Shown piece by piece: positions 1 through 5,309 of a stretch of 10,325 bases of DNA. Made by a program: the position numbers and the translations under genes. This stretch comes from Bacillota bacterium. GTDB lineage: Bacteria; Bacillota; Syntrophomonadia; Syntrophomonadales; Syntrophomonadaceae. Where the stretch lies: assembly GCA_017861475.1 (NCBI GenBank), contig JAGFXV010000023.1, forward strand, positions 1 to 10,325, in the 5' to 3' direction. The notes beneath the pieces were generated by a model. The model searched no databases and was not told the origin of the DNA. It was given only the letters and a program-made list of their open reading frames with translations. Every line of letters starts with the position of its first letter. Positions within the stretch are counted from its first letter, which is position 1.

Positions 1-515
1 CTGTCAGCGATAATACTGCCAACGCGGACAAAAATTTATCAGCAGTTTTCGGAAAAGTTGAAAGCATAGATGGCAATAAATTGACCATAGCCCTTGTCCA
101 ACAACCAGAGCGCAAGGAAATGCCGGCAAAAGACGGTACCACCTCTTCAACGAACGGCACCGCAACCCAGGGGCAACCACCTCAGGACGGAACTGCACCG
201 CAGCCTTCCAAAACTGGTGAACCCCCAGCCGGTGGCCCAGGAGGAAATGGCGGAGCCCCTCCCGGGAACGGAGGATCTGCTCCTGAAATGGAATTGACCG
301 GTGAAAAACAGGTCATCATCGTTTCGGATGATACGGTCATTGAATCTGGCAGGATGGGCAATCCGCAGGATAGTTCAGCATCTGCAAATGAAATCACACT
401 TACTGATATTAAGGCCGGAATGATCGTTGAAGTTACTTTGAAAGCCAACAGTACTGACACGGAAAAAACTGCCGCAACCATCCGGGTGATGTCCCAGATG
501 AGTCAGCAGCAGTAA
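1..515 (+). CDS. Secreted Gly/Pro-rich protein of unknown function, 5' end missing
   Basis: The reading frame is open from the first full codon at position 3, so the gene begins upstream of the window; the TTG at 81 is internal, not a start. Visible parts are a short beta-like segment (FGKVESIDGNKLTIAL), a low-complexity linker rich in Gly, Pro, Gln and Thr, and a second beta-rich segment (LTGEKQVIIVSDDTVIE, then LTDIKAGMIVEVTL) ending in SQMSQQQ. This order of an opening GKV-x-x-IDGN-x-(L/I)-T motif, a Pro/Gly linker and a closing DIK-x-G motif resembles small exported proteins of Firmicutes that contain a DUF5666-like fold. That likeness is from memory and no function is known for them. Any signal peptide or lipobox would lie to the left. 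It converges on the xdhC-like gene. Confidence 0.7.
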   Translation, partial: VSDNTANADKNLSAVFGKVESIDGNKLTIALVQQPERKEMPAKDGTTSSTNGTATQGQPPQDGTAPQPSKTGEPPAGGPGGNGGAPPGNGGSAPEMELTGEKQVIIVSDDTVIESGRMGNPQDSSASANEITLTDIKAGMIVEVTLKANSTDTEKTAATIRVMSQMSQQQ

Positions 516-527
516 TATAAAATCTGG

Positions 528-550
528 CCTGATTTCGTCTTAGAATCAGG
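528..550. repeat. Inverted repeat after the secreted-protein gene
   Basis: CCTGATT and AATCAGG face each other across a 9-nt loop, 12 nt after the stop codon. No T-tract follows on the plus strand, so it is at best a weak or Rho-assisted 3'-end hairpin. Confidence 0.4.
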
Positions 551-597
551 TCAAAGACTGACAATTTATGCAATCGAGCAAAAAAGGTTTAGAGCAA

Positions 598-667
598 GGC
601 AATCGTGAAGTCCGCGATTGAGCCGGCGCAAGGTATGGGGACACACCCCCTTTGGGGGAATGTCCCC
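598..667. repeat. Composite REP-like palindromes
   Basis: Two hairpins stand in tandem in the gap between convergent genes. The first pairs CAATCG (600-605) with CGATTG (615-620). The second is a two-tier palindrome: GGGGACA (637-643) pairs with TGTCCCC (661-667), with CCCCC (646-650) and GGGGG (654-658) nested inside around a TTT loop. The GGGGAC core recurs at 8264, 8290 and 9455 in this window, which suggests one dispersed repeat family. Neither hairpin has a T-tract. Nothing else was recognised between 516 and 730. Confidence 0.6.
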
Positions 668-730
668 GTAACAAGTACGTCGATTGAACGGGCTTCCAGA
701 TTAACGCAGCTATAAACCTTTTTGGCCGGT

Positions 731-1264
731 CTAAAACAGCTCATCTCGTTTGACTTTACCACTCTGTCTCCCCTTGATCAGCATAAAGCCACCCGGTCGA
801 TGATATTTCACCGCCTGAATTTCAGCCACGACCGACAACGCAATTTCAGCCGCCCTTTGTCCGCCCAGATCGAGTCCGATGGGGGCGTGAACTTTTTCAA
901 TCAGTTCGTCTGCAATTCCCATGGCAGTCAATTTGCTGAAATAGTTGCCTACCTGATGTCTGTTGCAGAGGACCCCGATATATCTGGCCGGAGAATAGAT
1001 CACTGTCTTTAGCACCGCTTCGTCGAATTCATGACGGCGGGTCACAATCACAATGCTGTCATCCCTGGTGATATCGTATCGGCTGATATTCTCAATAATG
1101 TCGCCCAGGATAAGTTCTCCGGCCAGGGGAAATCTCTCCCGGGTCAGCATTTCTTCATCATTGTCAATGATTACAATGTTATAGTCCAGCAGACTGGCAA
1201 ACTTGTAGACATAAAAAGCCACATTGCCGCTGCCGGTTATGATTATTTTATCACTATGTTCCAT
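731..1264 (-). CDS. XdhC-family protein, C-terminal Rossmann domain only
   Basis: The protein has 177 residues from an ATG at 1264, preceded by AGGAG at a 4-nt spacing. An in-frame TTG at 1297 lacks a Shine-Dalgarno sequence. The N-terminus is a Rossmann unit: GSGNVA at residues 11-16, and Asp34 at the end of the second strand (IVIIDNDEE). The C-terminal half carries the XdhC C-terminal signature: PARYIGVLCNR, then a helix, then HAPIGLDLGGQ and EIALSVVAEIQA. XdhC/CoxF-type proteins help insert or sulfurate the molybdenum cofactor of xanthine dehydrogenase-type enzymes; the Rossmann domain is thought to bind a nucleotide or cofactor. The N-terminal XdhC_CoxI domain of about 100 residues is absent, so this is a stand-alone half. 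It lies 113 nt downstream of the HPRT-like gene on the same strand and is probably cotranscribed. A TrkA-N-type redox sensor is a less likely alternative. Confidence 0.75.
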   Translation of the reverse strand: MEHSDKIIITGSGNVAFYVYKFASLLDYNIVIIDNDEEMLTRERFPLAGELILGDIIENISRYDITRDDSIVIVTRRHEFDEAVLKTVIYSPARYIGVLCNRHQVGNYFSKLTAMGIADELIEKVHAPIGLDLGGQRAAEIALSVVAEIQAVKYHRPGGFMLIKGRQSGKVKRDELF

Positions 1265-1377
1265 TTGTCTCCTGCTTTCACCTGACGATTGTTTCAAAAC
1301 TCCGCCTTGCCGGCATAAATATCAAGTCAGGTAATTTCTATGATCCTGTTCTGGGATTTATGCTTGGCTATATAATT

Positions 1378-1908
1378 TCAGTGCCGGTGATATTCGGCGA
1401 TATAAGGGAGATTGCGATATTCTTCCTTGTAGTCCAGCCCGTAGCCCACCAGAAACATATCGGGCATGGTAAAACACCGGTAGTCTATTTTTATGGTCAG
1501 GATGCGGCCGGCCGGATTGTCCAGCAGCGTGCAGATTTTGAAACTGGCCGGGCCGGAATCCTCAAGGTGCTGGATCACATACCCCAGGGTCAGGCCGGTG
1601 CCGATCACATCTTCGACCAGCAGCACGTGCCGATCTTTTAAGTTTATATCCAGATTGCGGGTAAAATGAATCCCGCTGCCGTGGTTGGTGGATGGAGGTG
1701 TTGCTGCTATGGACAGAAAATCGATACTGAGCGGCATGGTGAGTTGTCTGGTCAGATCGGCCAAAAAATAGATCGAACCTTTCAGCACACTGACGATGAC
1801 CAGTTTTTGCCCGGCATAGTCCCGGTTTATCTCTCCGGCTACTTCCCTGAGCCGGGCCTGTATCTGTTCCTCGGTATAGACGATCCTTCCCAAACCGGGC
1901 GTGTTCAT
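1378..1908 (-). CDS. Divergent hypoxanthine phosphoribosyltransferase-family protein
   Basis: The protein has 176 residues, normal for bacterial HPRT, which makes IMP or GMP from a purine base and PRPP. Family features present are VSVLKGSIYFLADL (pyrophosphate loop, residues 39-52), the PRPP-loop stretch VLLVEDVIGTGLTL (95-108), and the base-binding end PDMFLVGYGLDYKEEYRNLPYI (149-170). Two departures are clear. The PRPP loop reads EDVIGTG where the family has ED-x-x-DTG, so the Asp usually proposed as catalytic base is Gly103 (codon GGC). The flexible-loop Ser-Tyr of canonical enzymes (VSSYG) is replaced by LSIAATPP. The start ATG overlaps the stop of the upstream kinase-like gene (TGATG), so translation is very likely coupled, and AGGGGA lies about 11 nt upstream. 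It is either a paralogue with reduced or altered chemistry or a purine/PRPP-binding protein. Confidence 0.85.
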   Translation of the reverse strand: MNTPGLGRIVYTEEQIQARLREVAGEINRDYAGQKLVIVSVLKGSIYFLADLTRQLTMPLSIDFLSIAATPPSTNHGSGIHFTRNLDINLKDRHVLLVEDVIGTGLTLGYVIQHLEDSGPASFKICTLLDNPAGRILTIKIDYRCFTMPDMFLVGYGLDYKEEYRNLPYIAEYHRH

Positions 1909-2837
1909 CAGTCATCGTTCCCCTTCCGCAGTCCGAATCTCTCCGCCAGATGATAAAATTCATGCTTGTAAACAATGTTGATATTGATATCCGGATACAG
2001 TTTCTGCAGCAGTTTGACCTTTTTTTTCTTGTGAGAAACATACTTCTGCTCCATGGTGGTCAGTTCGATATAGGTATCAAAATGGGGCAGGTAAAAATCA
2101 GGCGCGAAGGCCTGGATAACATTGCCCTCCGTATCCCACTGCACCGGGAAGGTGCGCGGCTCATATTCCCATTTGATATTGTGCATGTCAAGGATCGTGG
2201 CAAATTCCTCTTCCGACGGATGTTTAAAGACCACCGGCCGGGCTTCATGATCATTCTCTGCTGCATCCTGCACCTGAAAGCCCACCTGCAGATCGCGGGC
2301 CGCGAAGGCCAGCAGTTCTGCTCCATCCTCGGTGCTTATATGATCCGTATTGAGGATCAGGTGATAAAGGGTTGGGTCCGCCCAGTCGCGCTCGTAAATC
2401 GTGGCGATATAGCGACGGTGCTTGCGGTCGGTCAGTTCGAGAAATCTTTCTGCATCCTTTTCCCCCATGTTTAGGTTCTTCATCAAACGTTTGCTTCTGA
2501 CTTGCGTCGAAGCCATAATTTTAACGTGCAGGACCCCCGGTTGCTGCGCAAAAATGATCTGCGCCCCCAATCCGAAAATAATCGCTGAATGTTGTGCGGC
2601 ATATTCTTTCAAGCGGTTTTCCAGATAAGCTGCATAGGTAATCCCTTGCGAAAATTCGTTCAGAAAATAACGAGGGCTTTCCGAGAGCATATGCAGTTCA
2701 TGTTTATCAGCAATCTCGGGGAACCATTGGCTCATGACCAAATCCCTGGTGATGACCGGCAGATCCAGTTTCAATGCGAGAAGGTCAGTTATTTCCTTGC
2801 CGAGACTGCCTGTTTCACGTGAAACAGTGATCAACAT
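1908..2837 (-). CDS. Cytidylate-kinase-like protein with C-terminal nuclease-like domain
   Basis: The protein has 309 residues, with a strong Shine-Dalgarno (GGGAGGTGA) 6 nt before the ATG. Residues 1-185 fit the cytidylate kinase-like family (PF13189 type): an opening ITVSRETGSLGKE with a P-loop-like G10-x-x-G13-K14, IIFGLGAQ near 87-93, KIMAS, an Arg-rich helix, and ERDWADPTLYHLILNTDHIS at 149-168. Family members of about 200 residues are predicted nucleotide or nucleoside kinases. The additional 100 residues (about 205-302) contain EYEPRTF, a PDFYLP motif (D247), YIELTTMEQK (E258, K265) and a Lys-rich helix KKKKVKLLQKLYP. This order resembles a PD-(D/E)xK nuclease core, but Thr sits where the ExK lysine is expected, so catalysis is uncertain. 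It is the first gene of the group, coupled to the HPRT-like gene. Codons 4-9 coincide with a parS site. The substrate is unknown. Confidence 0.75.
   Translation of the reverse strand: MLITVSRETGSLGKEITDLLALKLDLPVITRDLVMSQWFPEIADKHELHMLSESPRYFLNEFSQGITYAAYLENRLKEYAAQHSAIIFGLGAQIIFAQQPGVLHVKIMASTQVRSKRLMKNLNMGEKDAERFLELTDRKHRRYIATIYERDWADPTLYHLILNTDHISTEDGAELLAFAARDLQVGFQVQDAAENDHEARPVVFKHPSEEEFATILDMHNIKWEYEPRTFPVQWDTEGNVIQAFAPDFYLPHFDTYIELTTMEQKYVSHKKKKVKLLQKLYPDININIVYKHEFYHLAERFGLRKGNDD
2811..2826. other. parS: parS site, ParB/Spo0J chromosome-segregation centromere
   Basis: The sequence TGTTTCACGTGAAACA is a perfect 16-bp palindrome identical to the parS consensus established for Bacillus subtilis Spo0J. 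ParB clamps load on such sites by CTP-dependent closure and recruit SMC. It lies within the coding region, overlapping codons 4-9 (TVSRET) of the kinase-like gene, as parS sites often lie inside genes. parS sites cluster around the replication origin, so the window is probably origin-proximal; that is inference. The overlapped peptide is part of a conserved family motif, so chance resemblance through codon choice is possible but would need every synonymous choice to match. Confidence 0.8.
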
Positions 2838-2892
2838 AAACCGTCACCTCCCGTATCCCGCCTCACATCTTGGGATGTATGCGGCTAATTAA

Positions 2893-2933
2893 ATTATATC
2901 ATTAAATTATATTCGTGTTTATCAGCTTGTCCG
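2893..2933 (-). promoter_or_regulatory. Probable sigma-A promoter(s) of the kinase/HPRT group
   Basis: On the minus strand, two exact TATAAT boxes occur at 2911-2906 and 2898-2893. The outer one has CGGACA (2933-2928, 4 of 6 to TTGACA) at a 16-nt spacing. The second box has no clear -35. Transcription would begin about 60 nt before the kinase-like start codon. A short hairpin, ACATC/GATGT with a TTGG loop, lies between promoter and ribosome binding site. Confidence 0.5.
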
Positions 2934-3132
2934 TCGATTTATATTTTTGCCGGTTATTTTAAATTTTAAAAAATATTTTTTCTGTCACACAAAGCATATC
3001 CGATATTTCCGCATCTTTGTTTTTTAGCCGATTAAAATTTATGAAATTTTTATTAAATCGAAGATCGAGGGAGATAAATCAGGCAGATGATGCCGCAAGA
3101 ATTATTTTCAGAATATTCAATCTTTTTTGCCG
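2934..3132. other. AT-rich divergent intergenic DNA without a gene
   Basis: This stretch lies between the two divergent promoters. It is very AT-rich, with runs of A and T around 2955-2983. It includes an imperfect dyad at 3029-3060 in which CGATT pairs with AATCG and AAATTT faces AAATTT across ATG. I see no open frame with a ribosome binding site. It may hold UP-like or curved upstream elements for the flanking promoters, but nothing specific was recognised. Confidence 0.4.
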
Positions 3133-3133
3133 T

Positions 3134-3162
3134 TTGCCTGCTGCCTAATAGTTCTGTATTAT
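3134..3162 (+). promoter_or_regulatory. Promoter of the structured RNA
   Basis: TTGCCT (3134-3139, 4 of 6 to TTGACA) and TATTAT (3157-3162, 5 of 6 to TATAAT) are separated by exactly 17 nt. The predicted start, about 7 nt after the -10 box, falls at 3169, which is the first base of the terminal helix of the RNA. That agreement between two independent signals is the main support. Confidence 0.6.
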
Positions 3163-3168
3163 TAAATC

Positions 3169-3502
3169 AAGCTCCAAGGAATTCCTAAGACGGAAACCCT
3201 TCCGAGCCGGAAAACAGGAAACGCAACATGACAACTGAATATAAGGCTAGTGAAAGCGGATTTCACTATATCAAACGGAATCAGGGAAAAAGGTTTGTGA
3301 CCGGGATTGAAAAGCGGAAGTTCAGGGTTGTTGATCTGAAAAGGTTGTCAAGCAGGAACAGAAGTAGCCAAAGCCAGTACAGACGAGGAGTAACTGAAAC
3401 CCGCAAGACGAAGGCCTTATAAGCAAGTTGAAATGGGAAACGTAATGAAGAAGGCAAAGAAAGGCGGAAATCGATAAAGGTTCGTTGGAGCTTTCTTTTT
3501 CT
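3169..3502 (+). ncRNA. Large structured non-coding RNA of unknown family
   Basis: The ends pair: AAGCTCCAA (3169-3177) is complementary to TTGGAGCTT (3485-3493), extended by GAA/TTC across one G-G mismatch, and is followed by TCTTTTTCT as an intrinsic end. Inside, a nested long-range helix pairs CAT (3227-3229), CAACT (3232-3236) and TATAAGGC (3240-3247) with ATG (3433-3435), AGTTG (3426-3430) and GCCTTATA (3414-3421). Stacked directly on it is a perfect 8-bp hairpin, TAGTGAAA/TTTCACTA (3248-3268). Further hairpins are 3191-3204, 3321-3340 and 3375-3396. The unpaired parts are purine-rich. It is about 335 nt with its own promoter, divergent from the kinase-like gene and convergent with the vanZ-like gene, so it is not a leader of either. 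It does not look like tmRNA, 6S, SRP or RNase P RNA. Large orphan RNAs such as raiA-type are possible but not recognised. Confidence 0.65.
3485..3502 (+). terminator. 3' half of terminal stem plus U-tract ending the structured RNA
   Basis: The 3' strand of the terminal helix (GC-containing, 9 bp) is followed at once by T-C-TTTTT. The matching 5' strand is over 300 nt away at 3169. AAAGAAAG at about 3456-3463 can also pair with CTTTCTTT at 3491-3498, so an alternative local hairpin competes for the same bases. Confidence 0.5.
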
Positions 3503-3544
3503 GCCTTTAAAACCATTAGCGCAAAAATAGAGTTTCTCCGTCGG

Positions 3545-4057
3545 TTAATCAACAGTGTCTTCATCGTTGACCCTCCGTCTGCTCCGCCATTGTTTCACCA
3601 ACAGCACCAGAACCACACCTGTCAACGTACCGCATAAATCAAGGCACAGATCAGTTAATTCAAAGGCCCGTCCGGCCACAAACAACTGGTGCGTTTCATC
3701 GCTTAATGCATAACCCATACATATAAGGAGCGTTAAAGCAGCCTGTTGCCCTTTTTTAAAATTATGCTGCAGCAAGGCAATAGTGCAAAGTGTCGCCAGT
3801 AAAAAATAGCTTAGGTAATGAGCCGTATTTCTGACGATATGCTGCAGGCTGGACACCAGTTGGGTCTGCTGCAGGGCGGTCATATGTAAATATTCAGGTT
3901 TCAAAATCGTCAGCAGGGCCCGGATCGTTTCCCCGCTCAGTACGGTTGATTCTTTGGCCGTCTGGGATGAGAAAAAGAAAAGCATCCCCGTCCAGGCGAT
4001 TACCAGCAGCCAGGCGATCAATTTCTTATATATTGACGGAGTTTCATTTGTTTTCAT
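3545..4057 (-). CDS. VanZ-like membrane protein
   Basis: The protein has 170 residues, with AAAGGA about 7 nt before the ATG. Four hydrophobic segments are visible, at about residues 11-29, 76-95, 103-116 and 138-153. VanZ-family hallmarks are present: WTGMLFFFSSQ in the first helix, RNTAHYLSYFLLA (Arg and His before the second helix), ALSDETHQLFVAGRAFELTDLCLDLCGTLTG in the third to fourth segment, and a basic C-terminal tail. VanZ was named for a teicoplanin-resistance accessory protein, but most homologues outside glycopeptide operons are unlinked to resistance and their activity is unsettled, so no resistance role is claimed. It appears monocistronic and converges on the structured RNA, with only about 40 nt between its stop codon and the RNA's U-tract. 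Confidence 0.85.
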   Translation of the reverse strand: MKTNETPSIYKKLIAWLLVIAWTGMLFFFSSQTAKESTVLSGETIRALLTILKPEYLHMTALQQTQLVSSLQHIVRNTAHYLSYFLLATLCTIALLQHNFKKGQQAALTLLICMGYALSDETHQLFVAGRAFELTDLCLDLCGTLTGVVLVLLVKQWRSRRRVNDEDTVD

Positions 4058-4121
4058 GTTTGATCCTTTCGTCGAACGTCACGGTTTTTTTCGGAGATTA
4101 ACAGCAAAGGGCCATTCTCAT

Positions 4122-4149
4122 AAATTACCATACTGGCAAAAAAAATCAA
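4122..4149 (-). promoter_or_regulatory. Candidate promoter of the vanZ-like gene
   Basis: On the minus strand, TTGATT (4149-4144) and TAATTT (4127-4122) are 16 nt apart, and the -10 box is preceded by TGG, an extended -10 arrangement. Both hexamers are imperfect (4 of 6), so this is moderate evidence. Confidence 0.35.
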
Positions 4150-4201
4150 CCCTGCTCCCCCCATCCATCGTAGCCATGAATTTATTCCCGGCAAAATTTG
4201 A

Positions 4202-4335
4202 GCGGGGTTAAAACCCCGCCCACAGGTATGATATTCCCCCGCGATGGTTGCCTGGAAACGATGCGGGTGGTAATATCTTATTCAGCGCTTGGCTTTGCTG
4301 CCGTTTGTGAAGGCGGGATTGAAATCCTGCCTTCA
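4202..4335. repeat. Cluster of three palindromes upstream of the RluA-family gene
   Basis: Three hairpins follow one another. The first is GCGGGGTT (4202-4209) with AACCCCGC (4212-4219). The second has arms 4230-4242 and 4263-4277, paired over 13 bp with two bulged T residues. The third has 13-nt arms at 4308-4320 and 4323-4335, with one G-T pair around a GA loop. The cores of the first and third (GCGGGGTT..AACCCCGC against GCGGGATT..AATCCTGC) differ by changes that preserve pairing, so they look like two copies of one repeat. The stretch from 4058 to 4364 contains no credible gene. The T-poor flanks argue against simple terminators. Confidence 0.6.
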
Positions 4336-4364
4336 GATCACATAAAACAGGAGAAATATTATAT

Positions 4365-5261
4365 ATGGATGAAAATTTGCTGATTTACGTGGTCGATCCG
4401 GAAGATCGATTAATTTATCTGCGGGATGTTTTTAAACACAAGCTTCCCATGTCCCATGCGCTGCTGGCCCGGCTCAAGGCACAGGAAAAGATCCGCGTCA
4501 ATGGCGAGTTTGCCCATACCAACTACCGCCTGCAGCCCGGCGACCGGATCACCGTTGACCTGAATATGGATGAAATAAATACGATCATACCGCAGGATAT
4601 CCCTCTTGATATTGTGTATGAGGACGCTGATTTGATGGTGATCAACAAACCTGCTGGCATGGCAGTTCATCCCATCAAAGAAAAAACCGAGGGAACCCTG
4701 GCCAACGCCGTCACCCATTATTGGCTGCAGAGGAGCGAGTCGCGCCTGTTTCGCCCCGTCAACCGCCTTGACAAGGGCACCTCCGGTCTGGTGCTGATCG
4801 CCAAAAGCCAGTATGCCCATCAGGCCATGTTCAGGCAGCAGAAGCAAGGTCTGATCCAGCGCCGTTATCTGGCCGTCGTGGACGGTGTAGTGGAGGAAGA
4901 CCAAGGCCTCATTGACCTTCCTATCGCCCGCACTCTGCCGGGCAGTCAGGTTTTTCGCCAGGTCGATGATGACGGAAAACCTGCCATCACCCATTTTACA
5001 GTGGAGAAAAGATTTCAGGACAAGACCCTGCTTCGCCTGCGTTTGCAAACCGGCCGCACTCATCAGATCCGTGTCCATATGAGTTACATCGGCCATCCGG
5101 TCTGCGGCGATCCCATCTACGGGCAGACTTCACCGCTTATCACCCATCAGGCTTTGCATGCCGGCTGGACTTCTTTTTTGCAGCCCCGCACCCAGACCCG
5201 TCTGGAATTTGAAATACAGTTGCCGCAAGATATGCAATATCTGCTTTCCCAACTCCGATAA
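4365..5261 (+). CDS. RluA/RluD-family 23S-type RNA pseudouridine synthase
   Basis: The protein has 298 residues, usual for the RluD group, with AGGAGA 10 nt before the ATG. An S4-like RNA-binding segment occupies about residues 15-70 (LKAQEKIRVNG, LQPGDRITV). The catalytic domain has the entry motif VINKPAGMAVHP (92-103), motif II FRPVNRLDKGTSGLVLIAKS (129-148) with the catalytic Asp at 136, the stretch QRRYLAVVDG, RLQTGRTHQIRVHMSYIGHPVCGD (226-249), and the closing IYG and HA-x-x elements. The enzyme isomerises uridine in structured RNA, most often in 23S rRNA; the target site cannot be read from sequence. It departs slightly from the common motif HRLDRDTSG, with Asn for His and Gly for the second Asp; similar variants occur in the family and Asp136 is intact. 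It is a single gene followed directly by a strong terminator. Confidence 0.92.
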   Translation: MDENLLIYVVDPEDRLIYLRDVFKHKLPMSHALLARLKAQEKIRVNGEFAHTNYRLQPGDRITVDLNMDEINTIIPQDIPLDIVYEDADLMVINKPAGMAVHPIKEKTEGTLANAVTHYWLQRSESRLFRPVNRLDKGTSGLVLIAKSQYAHQAMFRQQKQGLIQRRYLAVVDGVVEEDQGLIDLPIARTLPGSQVFRQVDDDGKPAITHFTVEKRFQDKTLLRLRLQTGRTHQIRVHMSYIGHPVCGDPIYGQTSPLITHQALHAGWTSFLQPRTQTRLEFEIQLPQDMQYLLSQLR

Positions 5262-5294
5262 AAAAAGCGCCAGGCAATTTGTCTGGCGCTTTTT
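5262..5294. terminator. Bidirectional intrinsic terminator
   Basis: A 12-nt arm, AAAAAGCGCCAG (5262-5273), pairs perfectly with CTGGCGCTTTTT (5283-5294) around a 9-nt loop. The A-run and T-run give a U-tract on either strand. It lies between the convergent RluA-family and S-layer-protein genes and ends both. Confidence 0.93.
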
Positions 5295-5309
5295 GCTCGT
5301 TAGATATTC

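Noticed and set aside
3228..3422. 64-residue basic open frame with AGGA upstream
   Set aside because: It lies wholly inside the structured RNA, its start codon is in a helix, and its Lys/Arg bias follows from purine-rich RNA. A dual-function RNA is not excluded, but nothing resembles a protein family.
3169..3502. Group II intron, tmRNA, RNase P or SRP RNA
   Set aside because: The conserved cores of these RNAs that I know (intron domain V, tmRNA ends, RNase P GAGGAAAGTCC, SRP GGAAG/GCAGC region) are not found.
3591..3606. Possible second parS
   Set aside because: Only the half-site TGTTTCAC matches; the other half does not. The same holds for the half-site near 7525.
4319..4346. Promoter TTGAAA with CATAAA before the RluA-family gene
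   Set aside because: The start would fall at or beyond the Shine-Dalgarno (AGGAGA at 4349-4354), leaving no usable ribosome binding site.
4410..5096. 228-residue minus-strand open frame
   Set aside because: It is a shadow of the RluA-family gene, which carries all catalytic motifs on the other strand.
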